From the NCBI GenBank assembly GCA_964035575.1, contig OZ037921.1:1-64000 (forward strand): a stretch of DNA of 64,000 bases, given 5' to 3'. Made by a program: the position numbers and the translations under genes. A model generated the notes under the pieces. That model made no database searches, had not been told where the DNA came from, and was given only the letters and a program-made list of their open reading frames with translations. Positions 10,034 to 20,135 of the stretch are shown here, in pieces (the first letter of the stretch is position 1; each line of letters starts with the position of its first letter). This stretch comes from Rhynchopus sp. YZ270_cl-10 (Eukaryota > Euglenozoa > Diplonemea > Diplonemida > Diplonemidae).

Positions 10034-12940
10034 CTACACCACCCCCGTCTTCGAGACACACTCGCCGGCGGCAAGAGAAACCTGGGTTTCGGTGCTCAGA
10101 CCCCACCACTTCACAACAACACCCTCTAAGACACCGTCGGTAAGACAGAGCGACGCTGTGACGGTATTGTCCTGGTTCACCACAGAAGAAACAACCCCGG
10201 TCACGGAGGGAAGCATGAAGGGGAGGCGGAAGGGAGGGGTCAGGACAGGCTGGAAGTCGACGGTGTGGGTGTTGTACAAGTCCGCTGTCTGCCCAGTCAT
10301 CGCAAGCATTGTGTGCCAGATGGTCATGTAGTATCCGTAGTGGGTGGTAAGGCTGCACATACCGCCCTCCTCCGTTTCATTCCCCTTCAGCACACCGCAT
10401 GTCTTCCACACGTCCTTTGTGGTGTCGATCACGGTCTTGTACGTCCGCTCCGCCGCAACAATCGCAGAGTCAAAGTCCTCCCCGAGTCTCACCAAGAGTG
10501 TGGAGTGGTCGGCAGGTGCCATCATCCAGACGTCCCCTTCCGTTGGTGTGTTGCCAGTCTTCCGCCCGGTCAGGATCTTCAGCCCTGACGGGTCGTCGTT
10601 CGCCACCGCAACTTTCTGGAGGTGCAGTTTGATCCGGGTTTTGTTGACAAGCTCGCCGTACCCAAGAGAGTACGCGAGAACCTGTGGGTAGAACGTGTCC
10701 GCGAACACCGCCTTCTCGCCACCTGTGTACGCAACGTAGAACTGTTCGTCCTCGTCCCACATCATGCTCTCCTGCGAGGCCACGGCAGCCTCCTCTGCGG
10801 CCTTGTAGGCAGACGCGTCCACCTTCATGAAGGCACACAGCTCCTGGATGGCACGCATCGCGAGGATGTGGAAGAGTGTGGAGTACGACGCGGCGTCGTA
10901 GCGCGGGAAGGCAAGGACGTCGTATGTGGTCTCGAGTTTGTACGGCATCCCGTGGAAGGTGGAGACGGAGACGTGCCAGTCGGCGGCTTTCTTCGCGGAG
11001 GCAAACATTTCGCGTGTGAAGTCTGTGTCGTTGTGCCACTTCAGAAGCTCCAGGATGTAAATGATGTACATGGAGCTTACATCGGACATTATACGGCCGC
11101 AGCCCTGGTCGAGGTTTGCATCGACGCCTCTCGTGCACCCACACGAAAGCTGCTCCTGGATCATTCCGTTGGAGAGCTGCTGGCTGCCCCATGCCCGCAC
11201 CTTGGACTTGATGGAGCCTGGGAAGAGCATCATGTAAGGAACGTGGCGCTCACCGTCGTTGTGGACGCTGTCGACGTTGACGCAGTCGTAGGCCTCCCAT
11301 TGGCGCCAGCGCCCGTCCACGCCCCACCAGGCAGAACGCATGTGGTGCAGCGTGCCCACGAGGGTGTCACGCATCCACGACGGCATGGAGGAGTTGAGGA
11401 TGGGCTCGTGGATGGCGTGGATCTTCTGCACCACCTCGGGGAGGCGGGCCGCCATGGTGAGCGCTGCGTCTTCCGCGTCGGAGACCAAGTTGTTGTAGTT
11501 GTTCCCCACGGGTGTGGCAATGTAGGCGCGGTGGGGGAAGAAGTAGCCGAGCACCACTGTCACAACTGTTGTCCCCCCAGCGGGAACCTCCGCCGACACT
11601 GCCATGGCGCCGTGCGGTGCGGTGGCGTTCAGCGGCACACCCGAGAGGTTGCCCTGCTTCGCGAACACATCCCACAGGGAGCCTTGCGTACCGGTGGCGA
11701 AGGTAACGCTGCCCCCTTCCCCGCAGAGGGAGTAGTTGCCGTGCATCGCGCCGTTCCCGGGTTTGTCAACAAGCAGGCACCCCCCGCTGGTGGCCTTCCA
11801 CTCAGAGCGTGTGCCCGATGCGGTGCCCTCCTGGTAGGCGTAGAGGGGCGAGTCAGACTGCAGCGTGCACTCGCCGTTGATGAATTGGAACGTGGCACAC
11901 GCAGTGTCTGTGTTGCACAGCTGCGCGCACGCGTCGGAGGAGGGTGCAGTGTGTGTGGAGATGGCGGTCCCCTTGCGCTCCACGTTGTCGAAGAACCCCT
12001 GCAGGTGGAACAGCCCCGCCACACGAAGCGCGGACGTCCCGTTGTTCACGAACTCGAAGGAGAAGGCGACGGCGGGGAGGTGACTGAAGTTCATGTTTCC
12101 TGTGGCGAAGCTGCTGTACCCCAGGAGAGACACACCAACCCCCGCAGGCACACCCTGCGCCTGAAGACGCGTCACGGGCGGGGAACCGGAGAACTCCAAC
12201 CCGTCCACCGCAGGCATGGCGCTGGGGTCTGTCGTGGTCTGCAGCACGCGCGCGTACGTCTCCCCTCCTTTCGCCACGTGCACCCCCGCGAACGTCTTCC
12301 GCTGCTTCGGGACCTTCGCACTCCCTGCAGGCGAGTTGTTCTCCATCGTCCACGCAGTGAAGGACCCGTCCGCCCTCATCTCCACAGTCCCAGCAGCCAC
12401 GCCGCCCAGAGGTGGTGCTGTCCTCACACCCACAGATGGGTGCGCAGCGGGGCCGAAGGAGCGGGGGAGCAGCGTCCCTGCCGTAAGGTTCTTCGCCGGA
12501 GCGGGGACAGGTATCGTAGACTTCAGGAAACAGCACGGAGCACCCGGCTTGCACACCCCGAAGGCAGCGCCTGTGTGCAGAGGTTGGTACACCCACGCCT
12601 TGCAGACTACGTTCAGTCCACATTCCTCCTTACACCCCGCCTCATCCACACCAGACACTTGCGCAAGGTCGCTTCCAGGCAGGTCACTCGCTAGGTACTG
12701 CTTGTCAGGGGTGCCTGCCATTGCAGGGGTGAACAGCTCAAGTGTCGTCACAGTGTCTGCCCACGCGTACTCAGTTGTGGTCACATTTTCCGGCTCGGCG
12801 TACATCGCGCTGTAGCGGAGGGAGGGGAACGTGTCGCCCTTCTGCACAGTCCCTTTGTTCAAAAATTGGAACACCCCGACATCCGGCGACGCTGCTGTGC
12901 AGAGCGCCAGCATCTGCGATATAAGGACAGCTCTCTTCAT
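10034..12940 (-). CDS. Secreted GH116-like glycosidase with two PAN/apple-like segments
   Basis: Probably a 968-residue secreted glycosidase of family GH116 (beta-glucosidase / non-lysosomal glucosylceramidase type). I chose the ATG at 12940 because it opens a signal peptide (MKRAVLISQMLALCTAAS); a longer frame to 13045 adds a non-signal leader. Residues about 170-500 resemble the N-terminal beta-sandwich of the family. Residues about 515-900 resemble the alpha-barrel catalytic domain. Candidate nucleophile is E549 (QWEAYDCVNVD) and candidate acid/base D674 (TTYDVLAFPRYD). Cysteine-rich segments at about 100-140 and 327-382 look like PAN/apple modules, the second inserted inside the sandwich. 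No introns are needed. Exact substrate is unknown; a wall glucoside or xyloside is as likely as glucosylceramide. Confidence 0.82.
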   Translation of the reverse strand: MKRAVLISQMLALCTAASPDVGVFQFLNKGTVQKGDTFPSLRYSAMYAEPENVTTTEYAWADTVTTLELFTPAMAGTPDKQYLASDLPGSDLAQVSGVDEAGCKEECGLNVVCKAWVYQPLHTGAAFGVCKPGAPCCFLKSTIPVPAPAKNLTAGTLLPRSFGPAAHPSVGVRTAPPLGGVAAGTVEMRADGSFTAWTMENNSPAGSAKVPKQRKTFAGVHVAKGGETYARVLQTTTDPSAMPAVDGLEFSGSPPVTRLQAQGVPAGVGVSLLGYSSFATGNMNFSHLPAVAFSFEFVNNGTSALRVAGLFHLQGFFDNVERKGTAISTHTAPSSDACAQLCNTDTACATFQFINGECTLQSDSPLYAYQEGTASGTRSEWKATSGGCLLVDKPGNGAMHGNYSLCGEGGSVTFATGTQGSLWDVFAKQGNLSGVPLNATAPHGAMAVSAEVPAGGTTVVTVVLGYFFPHRAYIATPVGNNYNNLVSDAEDAALTMAARLPEVVQKIHAIHEPILNSSMPSWMRDTLVGTLHHMRSAWWGVDGRWRQWEAYDCVNVDSVHNDGERHVPYMMLFPGSIKSKVRAWGSQQLSNGMIQEQLSCGCTRGVDANLDQGCGRIMSDVSSMYIIYILELLKWHNDTDFTREMFASAKKAADWHVSVSTFHGMPYKLETTYDVLAFPRYDAASYSTLFHILAMRAIQELCAFMKVDASAYKAAEEAAVASQESMMWDEDEQFYVAYTGGEKAVFADTFYPQVLAYSLGYGELVNKTRIKLHLQKVAVANDDPSGLKILTGRKTGNTPTEGDVWMMAPADHSTLLVRLGEDFDSAIVAAERTYKTVIDTTKDVWKTCGVLKGNETEEGGMCSLTTHYGYYMTIWHTMLAMTGQTADLYNTHTVDFQPVLTPPFRLPFMLPSVTGVVSSVVNQDNTVTASLCLTDGVLEGVVVKWWGLSTETQVSLAAGECVSKTGVV

Positions 12941-13480
12941 TGTTGTCCGCCAAGATATGTGAATCCCCTTGTGTCCTGCTGGGGGGGCGAAAGTTGCGGG
13001 GGGGAGGAAGGGATGAGAGCATTCGCGGAAACCCCTCTGACGCAAATCAGGTCAGACCGTTTGATGGATCCAAAAAAAGCTGCATTTTTTTTCCTACAAA
13101 TGAACCCTTACCGAAAGCAGGTTTTTTCTCGCTCCACCGAAATAACCCGATCCCGAGCTGCCTCTGCTGCTCGTACTCTGCGTTTTCATACCCTGTGATG
13201 TGTATGTCCTGACGCAGCTCTACGATGAGGGTGCTCGAAGAGACTTGGTTGGCACTAGGCAAGTTGTTTCATATGAAAAGGCGGTTGAGTTGTGGATAAC
13301 TTTTTTTTTGGATAACGTTGCTTTCTGTACATAAAAGAGCTGGTAAAAAGTTTCATAAGTTGACAGCGGATCCTTGTATGTACAAGATCCGCTTGAAGCA
13401 CTTATGTTATTTTGGTCGTTCTAGACTGTATCTGACAATACTGGTATCGCAAGTGCGGACCACGGTTTTTTTCTTGAAAG

Positions 13481-13524
13481 GCCTGCCTTGCCAGGCACCA
13501 GAGCCCAAGAAGGGCTCTCTGTGC
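13481..13524 (+). other. Tandem stem-loops
   Basis: The first hairpin pairs GCCTG (13481-13485) with CAGGC (13492-13496). The second pairs AGAGCCC (13500-13506) with GGGCTCT (13512-13518) around a 5-base loop, extended by GCAC/GTGC outside. The two overlap, so they would be alternative folds. Confidence 0.6.
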
Positions 13525-13605
13525 TAGCGTAACAAGTCATAAAGTTTCAAGCGGAGCAAACAAACAAAACGGAGCGGCAAGAAAGAAAGTGAAGTTGTTA
13601 ATTGC

Positions 13606-13660
13606 AGGCACCTCCGTCTGGCCCACGTACGATGCCAGCCCGGATAAAAGCACAAAGAAA
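13606..13660 (+). repeat. Dispersed repeat, copy 1 (ACGTACGATGCCAGCC)
   Basis: GGCACCT, then ACGTACGATGCCAGCC, then CCCGATAAAAGCAC-like sequence, closely matches 54857-54905 on the same strand. Similarity covers about 50 bp and is followed in both places by A-rich sequence. Confidence 0.75.
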
Positions 13661-13933
13661 AATCCCACTTGATGCATCGGTAAATAGAAAACTTGCCAAC
13701 CGAAAGCTGATCCTCGAAAACAAAGGTTGCGCAAAGCGCACTCTGGATAGTCTGACTGAGAATGACCATAACAAACTATGCAAGTGGGGAGGGATTACGC
13801 TGACGAAGAAGGCACAATTCACACAATTACGCCAGTCATCTTCAGTCGTTAAAAAGTGTACCAGGGCACACGCGGCACAGAAAATACGACACAAACGAAT
13901 ACGCCTGTAAACTAGTAATACAGGGTGGGGTTA

Positions 13934-15073
13934 TCACGGTTTGACATCAGGGCACGACAAGGCGCCGCACATTGTGTTGCAGGGGCTTGTGTCAGAGCAT
14001 TTGTCGTACACCCGCATTGCGTTGCCCTCAAAATACCAAGACCTGGCAACAGTGGAGACGTTGACGCCTTCCACAGTCATCGGGTGCGCCATGCACAGGT
14101 CAAGGGTGTGGCTGAAACACGACGGCATGTACAAACCATTTCCAGTGCGGGGGTCTGAGATCACCTGGTTCTCCATGTCGGCGAGCATCCACTTCCCGAA
14201 TTGCGAGATGTAGTCCTTGAAGCAGTTCCCTGGGCACAGCAGCTCGCCGTTCATTTGCTGCTTGTCGTACATGTTTTCCAAGACAAGAATCGGGACATCA
14301 ACGTATTTGTAGTTCACACTTGCATCGAAACATCTGTTCTTCACAAGCTGCATTGCGGTGCAGTGTGGGTTCATTGCTGCCTGCCAAAGGTTCACACTCA
14401 ACTCCGTGAACGCCAAACTGTAGGGAACATCCTCTCCACTCTTCCACTCGACGTATGTGTGTGTATCGTTCGCGAAGTACCACCCCGCATCGGGCATGGC
14501 TCTCACCCTCACGCTGGGCAGCATAGCCTGCAGCAGGTCAGCGTTGTTGAAGGTCCCGATGCCTCCTGCACTTTCTCCTGTGAGGAGCACAGACTGGTCG
14601 GAGCTGTTCATCCCGTGGTGGGTGGAAAAGTAGTCCACCACTGCACGCAGGTTGAGGTGGCCAGCGAAGTAGAGCCCCCATTCGTTTGCCTCTGTGCGCT
14701 GCCCTGTGTGTGCGTCACCAGTGCAGTACGGCATGTAGATGTGGTTGAAGTCTGCGAAGGGGTTGAGCGCAGTGTCGTTGTTCAGCACGCCTGTAAAGTC
14801 GGACGTTGTTGCGTTGTAGTTGGCCGAGCTGCCCAGCTTGGTGTGCGAGCGGCTCAGGCAGCTTGCCTTGGTGAGGCAGGCACCTCCCCCTGCGAGGTCG
14901 ATGACCCACTCCTTGGGGTGCTGGCTTCCCGCGAAGGCAGGGCGGAAGTACACAGCATACGGCGTACCGTCGAGACAACGTGCCTTCTCGTCTGTAAGGA
15001 AGATGCGCTGCAGGTCACCTGCATAGCAAGGTGTTGCAGCGAACAGCAGAAGCGCAGCAGTGGCTTTGTACAT
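13934..15073 (-). CDS. Secreted pectinacetylesterase / Notum-family carboxylesterase
   Basis: A 379-residue alpha/beta hydrolase of the pectinacetylesterase (CE13)/Notum family, expected to remove acetyl groups from pectin outside the cell or in a digestive vacuole. The N-terminus is a signal peptide (MYKATAALLLFAATPCYAG). The family GGG(W/A)C element appears as LAGGGACL (about 60-67). The nucleophile elbow is GESAGG with Ser168; Asp270 (NMYDKQQ) and His322 (CFSHTLD) are the likely triad partners. Several cysteines fit disulphides. A pyrimidine-rich run ending CCCAG lies about 25 nt before the ATG, a good trans-splice acceptor. Plant enzymes act on pectin and animal Notum on lipidated Wnt; pectin is the more likely substrate here because other secreted carbohydrate-active genes are nearby. 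Confidence 0.9.
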   Translation of the reverse strand: MYKATAALLLFAATPCYAGDLQRIFLTDEKARCLDGTPYAVYFRPAFAGSQHPKEWVIDLAGGGACLTKASCLSRSHTKLGSSANYNATTSDFTGVLNNDTALNPFADFNHIYMPYCTGDAHTGQRTEANEWGLYFAGHLNLRAVVDYFSTHHGMNSSDQSVLLTGESAGGIGTFNNADLLQAMLPSVRVRAMPDAGWYFANDTHTYVEWKSGEDVPYSLAFTELSVNLWQAAMNPHCTAMQLVKNRCFDASVNYKYVDVPILVLENMYDKQQMNGELLCPGNCFKDYISQFGKWMLADMENQVISDPRTGNGLYMPSCFSHTLDLCMAHPMTVEGVNVSTVARSWYFEGNAMRVYDKCSDTSPCNTMCGALSCPDVKP

Positions 15074-15279
15074 TTTTACTCTTATGTCACTCCTGGGTTG
15101 TATGTTGTGGGGGGAGGGCAGGGGTGTTGAAAAAAATTACAATACAAAAGGGAGTTTTGAGACGTCATTTTCGTAATTTTGTTGGAGAGTAGAGTGCAAC
15201 CCATCAGCCCAAGAAGACGGACAAGGCTTTCAGACACTCCAAAGAGAAGGAGACAAAGGCTATTATTTCCCCAATAAAA

Positions 15280-15633
15280 TCATCTGGGGAAAAGGGAGAG
15301 AATATCGTCGAGGTTGATGAACAGTGTGCTGTGCATGGTGTGACAGGAGGCAAGGATGTCATGCACCTCGGAGCGCTGTGTCGCGTCTGCCTGCGTCTGC
15401 TGCAGTGCGACGCGGTTCACACCGTCTTCAAGGGCGCGCAGGTCTTGGTTAATGTCCTCAATCACCGACAGCAAGCGTTCGACTCTTGCAACCACCGGCT
15501 GTTCTGCACCCTTGACACTCATCTGGGGCTGAGAAACACCCTGAGAACTGCCAAAAGCTGACTGAGACAACACATACTGCGATTGAGAGGCGTCAGCAGC
15601 ACGCCTGAGCTCGAAGCTACTATTTTGAGACAT
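15280..15633 (-). CDS. Small coiled-coil protein, function unknown
   Basis: A 117-residue frame with low-complexity polar residues first (Ser/Gln-rich, 1-50), then a predicted coiled coil at about 50-85 (heptad pattern in RVERLLSVIEDINQDLRALE), and a short hydrophobic end. Composition and codon use match neighbouring genes rather than the AT-rich spacer. It sits about 200 bp upstream of the pectinacetylesterase on the same strand. I do not recognise a family; a small adaptor subunit is possible. Confidence 0.6.
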   Translation of the reverse strand: MSQNSSFELRRAADASQSQYVLSQSAFGSSQGVSQPQMSVKGAEQPVVARVERLLSVIEDINQDLRALEDGVNRVALQQTQADATQRSEVHDILASCHTMHSTLFINLDDILSLFPR

Positions 15634-16445
15634 TTTTGTTAGCGATCTTGTGTAATGAAACGAAGTGGGACAAAAACAATGTCACCTGTATGTGGTTGTA
15701 GGGAAGGCACACTACGGCGAAGACAACTCCACAGGAAAAGAATACAAGAAAAAAACCCCCCCTTTTTTTTAAGTCGTTATTTGCAGGTCTCTCAATGGAT
15801 GACCATTACATACCGTGCCCACCCTCCCCTCCCCCCTCCCCCTCCCGTGGCCCAAACGCCGACGAACTAAAATGAAAACTGCGCCAATAAAAAAGCGAGG
15901 TTGAAAGGCAAAATAAAATAAAAGAGAGCGGGGGGAAAAAAAGGAAGCAAGAAGCACGTTCCCATTCCGTACATGTCATGAATGGTTTCATCTCATTTCA
16001 CAAAACGTTTTTTTCTATGAACTCTTTTTTTTTTTTGTGCAAAAACCACAGCTTATAAGAACAACCCTACCGACAATCACGCTTAAGTGTGACGAGGGCA
16101 GTTCTGAAAGCTTCTGGTTTGCGGGCTGACGTTTTGCAGTCAAATGACGAAATAGAGAAAGAAATCGAGAAGCACAAAAAAAAAAAGGTGTGAGAAAAAG
16201 TTTCTGTTAATGGCGAGACGGGAATTGTGTCCTTGTTGCAACTATTGTTGCAGCCCGGTCAAAAAAAACAAAAGAGCTGACTCTTCCCCCTTTAAAAAGA
16301 AATTGATTATGGGTGCAAGACACAATCAACGTCGTAGGGAGGCAGGGTCAAAATGTTTCAAAGAAACATACAAAAAAAAAACTGATAAAAATAATTCGCA
16401 TAACTAACAAAAATGCTCTAATGAATTCCTCCAACCGGGAACAAA

Positions 16446-16491
16446 GAAAACTTGCGAGACGAATAGTGCCCTCTCGTGCACATCTTACAAG
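16446..16491 (+). repeat. CTCTCGT-loop hairpin element, copy A1
   Basis: AAAACTTG, GAGACGAA, then GTGC, loop CCTCTCGT, GCAC, then ATCTTACAAG. Inner stem GTGC/GCAC; outer pairing CTTG (16451-16454) with CAAG (16488-16491). Confidence 0.65.
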
Positions 16492-16504
16492 CAGATGGTC
16501 CTGC

Positions 16505-16524
16505 CTGCTGACACTTGTCAGCAG
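16505..16524 (+). other. Perfect 8-bp hairpin
   Basis: CTGCTGAC (16505-16512), loop ACTT, GTCAGCAG (16517-16524). It lies 13 bp after hairpin element A1. Confidence 0.7.
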
Positions 16525-17053
16525 ACACTTAAAAAGAATCTTTCCCGCGTCTTCGGGTTTCTTTTGTGCATCCGCTAAATGACCCAAAAAAAAAAAAAAA
16601 ACGTTTTTTTTTTTTCCTTTTGAAAACTTGGTTGCAAAAGCGAAGGCAGCCCTGGGATCTTCACTCTTTATATTTTGTAATATGGGCGCACTGGACGACA
16701 ATTTGTCCTTGCAAAACAACGCAAAAAAAAAAGGGACCCGTTTTTCTACAAAAGAGGCTTTATTGTAGTGAAAGGCGTGGGCAGGGAAACGAAAAACAGT
16801 CCAGGTTAAAGGGTCGTTGGGGGAGAGAGGGAAAACACAGATACAAAAATAGATACGACTTGGTGTGTGTCATCAAAGCCTCGCCATCTTCCGACAAAGA
16901 TCCGGGCTCACACATCAAACAAAATAAAAGTAAGTTGAAGATTGCAAGCAAGGGCCCCAATTCCAAGAATTTCTAGAATGTGGTTCCCGGAAAGAGTGTT
17001 GCACCCATCCATGAAGTTCACATCAAAACGATTGACGTTACGGAAAAGAAAAG

Positions 17054-17104
17054 AAAAGTTTATAAGATGACCCTAAGCCCTCTCGTTCTTAGTCACCTTG
17101 AAAA
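17054..17104 (+). repeat. CTCTCGT-loop hairpin element, copy A2
   Basis: AAGATGA, CTAAG, loop containing CCTCTCGTT, CTTAG, TCACCTT. Inner stem CTAAG/CTTAG; outer stem AAGATGA/TCACCTT with one mismatch. Confidence 0.7.
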
Positions 17105-17604
17105 TATCACCCCCCAGTATTTTTGTTTTGTGTTTGAAAAAAAAATACCCCAAACCTGCTCAACCTCCTTGGTGAGAAGCAATAAAAAGACATAAAACAG
17201 AGCACGTGGTCTATGTGACCCATGTGAACCTCCAACTTACGCTCGTCGGTCAACCAACTGGCCTCACAGAGAGCCATCAGAACTTGGTTAGCTGGACTTA
17301 AGGAAACCCAGCTACAGGTAAACAAATAAAAAAGGAAAAGAGCCAAAAATGTGCTAATAATACAGCGGGATACAAAAAGGGGATTTTTAAATTTGAGATC
17401 AGTGGCATTGAGGGAAGGGCTACGGAGATAATTTCTTGTGTTTTTCTTGCTTCGTTATTCTGCTTCAGTTTTTTTTCTTATTTTCTTTTCTTTTGAACCT
17501 CTTAGACATCCTGTGTCCTCACAAAACTGTCGCCTTTTATGAACCTTTTCCCCCGCCCTCCCCTCTGGGACACAAGGTCACAAAACATGCCTGCATCTAT
17601 GGAT

Positions 17605-19930
17605 CTAATGCAACAACCTGCACTCCCTTGGTGGCACAAGCATGCCACTTTGGTGCGCACACGTGAAGTAGCCCTTCCCCTCGTGGGCTGTCTTGAAGGT
17701 GCCCTTCATTTGCCTTGTGATCTCCATCCCGATCATGATGCTGCCCCCCGCCTCAAGCCCCACCCTCCCGTAGAACTTCACAAGACCCTCGCATTGGCTG
17801 CCGTCCTCTTTGCTGCTGTACAACACACGGTCTCCGACGCTGAAGGGCTTCGACCAAGTGCTCGTGCTGGGTCCAGGGGAGTTGTTCGAAGGCGATGCAT
17901 ACTTACTACTGCAAAGATGTGGAGAAAGACGTTTGAAAAAAAAAGCCAAAAAGCCAAAACGAACATACCTGACAGGACTGGCCAGCCCCATACCTGCCCT
18001 CGAGGGGACAGGGGGTGTTCGGCTAGGGGAAGAGGTGCTGTGTGTTGAGTGTTGGGTGTGTGGTATGGGAGAAGTGCCTTTGCTGACATACGTGAGTCGC
18101 TTGATGTTCTTTTTCGGAGGGGTGGCGGTCCGTGAGTTCCCTGTGGCTCTGTTAGGGACAGGGGAACGCGTGGCTCCGTGGCGAAGAGTTGTTGATGCAA
18201 CTTTCCCTGCCGAACCTGTGTTAGAAAAGTGCAAGAATTAAAGACAGGTACATACTCGGTGAGTCCGGTCGGGAGTATTTGGAGAGCGAAGAGGTGTTGC
18301 CTTTGCTGGGGGTCAGCGCGCTGGGCTTCTGAGGTCGTGGAGACAACGTGCGTGGCTTTGACGGTGTTGGCTGTGGGGAGGAGAGAGCAGCGTACGCGTA
18401 GTCGGGCGACCTCATGTTGGTCGAGACACCAGGCGACATCGAGCGTGGTGCCTTGCGCGATGCAATAGGCGAGTTGCTTACCGAAGCCGGCTTCATCGAA
18501 GGTGTGTAGCCGTTGCGCGGTGCAGACCCTGGGGTGAACGACCGCTTCGCACCGCTCGACCCGCCACCCATGTCTGACAGCATCTGTGTCCCTTGCTTCA
18601 CCTTCGACCGGAGGGTCGCAAACTCGCCGCTCGCAGCGCTTGTACTTCCCCCGTCGCTGGCAAGACCAAGCTTGTGGAGAAGGCGTGCGTTCGACTTCTC
18701 AAGTTGGATGATCTTCGCCTCCATGTCGCTGGCCATGCTCTTCAGCTCCACAAAGCGCTTCCTGTCCGCATCCGCGTCGTCGTGCTGCTTCTTCGCAAGG
18801 CTGACGAGCTCTTCGCGTGTCATGGCCGCTAGCTGGCTGTCCGTCGGCAGCGACGCCAAAGGTGGTGTCTCGTCCCTTGTCAGAGACGTTTTCCTGACGG
18901 TCGAGGGCTGCGGCACGGGAGAAGGCTTCCACGCGTCTTTGCACCACGGGTCTGAGAGAATGTCTTGGATGTCAACTCGTTTGGAGGGTTCCTTTTGGAG
19001 CATCTTCTTCAGGAGGGCAACAGCCTTGTCGGAGCAGCAGCTGGGCATCTCGACCTCGTCGGGCGAGCAGAGAAGGTCTCTGATGCCTTCCTCGTCCATG
19101 TTGCGCCCGGTGGAGAAGGGGAACACACCAGCAAGCATCACGTACAGGCAGACACCGAGGGACCACACGTCTGCAATGTAGTCGTCGTACAGCTCGCCGT
19201 CGAAGTGTCCTTTGAACAGCTCAGGTGCTGCGTAGCGGAGCGTGCCCACAAGCTCAGTGGTTTTTTCGCTCTCTTCGCATCTGTAAGGGTTGCGGTGGCT
19301 TTTTGCGAGCCCAAAGTCGGTGAGCTTGAGTTCGTAGTTCTCAGAGAGGAGCATGTTCTCGGGCTTGACGTCTCTGTGCGAGACGCTGTTGGAGTGGCAG
19401 CAGAGGAGCGCCTCGGTCATCATCACGAAGAAGGACTTCACGCGCGCTTCGCTCATGCGGTTGTCTTCGCATTCGAGGATCGCGTCGCAGAGATCGCCGT
19501 TGGAGAGACACTCGAGGATGACGAGGTACTCGTCGGGCTGCTCAAGGAGCTCAACGAACTCAACAATGTGGCGTTGCTTCGGCAGCTGCTGCAGGATCGA
19601 CACCTCCTGCATCACCTCGTCGCGCTCGCTCTGCGCATTCTTGTGCAGGTCGTCCTTCCGCACTATCTTCGCAACAAACTCGTTTCCAGACACCAAATCT
19701 GTGACAGGCTTCACAACACTGTACGCACCCCTCCCCACCACAGTGTCCTCAACACGGTACCGGCCGATGATCGCCGTTTGCGCCCGCTGGCGGAAGTTTG
19801 GGCTCCGCTCCCGTCTTGTCTTCACGCTTTTCCATAAGTTCTTTTGGCTCGGCTGGAAAGACCTGCTCCTGGTCTGTCCCCGCCGCTGCAACCCGGGTGA
19901 CTGTGTTCTGACCTGTGCTCTAGAAGACAT
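17605..19930 (-). CDS. CAMK-like protein kinase with C-terminal CAP-Gly domain (3 exons)
   Basis: Spliced model: exons 18256-19930, 17969-18215 and 17605-17908, giving 741 residues. Introns are 40 bp (GTATGT to TCTAACACAG) and 60 bp (GTATGTTCG to CTTTGCAG); both joins keep the frame. Residues about 56-330 are a Ser/Thr kinase with glycine loop GRGAYS, Lys88 in VAKIV, Glu109, HRDVKPEN (Asp187), DFG (Asp206) and APE, so it is probably active. A Ser/Pro-rich linker with a short coiled coil follows. The last ~80 residues (SVGDRVLY to YFTCAHQSGMLV) form a CAP-Gly-like fold, which normally binds EEY/F tails or EB1-type proteins. The ATG at 19930 is preferred because an AG-ending pyrimidine tract lies between it and the upstream ATG. 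Likely a microtubule-associated kinase. Confidence 0.82.
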
Positions 19931-20135
19931 GATACACCACTTACTGCAGTAGGCAGTGGCGTCCCTCCGCACTGAGTGCTGTGTGGACCCCTGTGTGGTG
20001 TAGTGGTGTGGGATGATACAAACCGATGAAAAGATATCAGTGTGAGAGAAAAATATGGAAAAGTACGTGGGGGAGTGGAGGATCGAGGTTTACACTTTGT
20101 ATCTAATCTATCTAATCGGGTCGTGGTACAAAAGC

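Larger units (their letters stand above)
12941..13933. other. Intergenic spacer with stem-loops
   Basis: No gene supported. It holds a strong stem-loop pair at 13481-13524 and, at about 13606-13660, a segment that recurs near 54857-54905. Confidence 0.55.
15634..17604. other. AT-rich intergenic spacer with hairpin elements
   Basis: About 2 kb with homopolymer A and T runs and no supported gene. It carries two copies of the CTCTCGT-loop hairpin family (16446-16491 and 17054-17104) and a perfect 8-bp hairpin at 16505-16524. Confidence 0.6.

Noticed and set aside
13180-13300. Protein-like stretch VYVLTQLYDEGARRDLVGTRQ on the plus strand
   Set aside because: Too short, with no family recognised and no continuing frame; could be chance.
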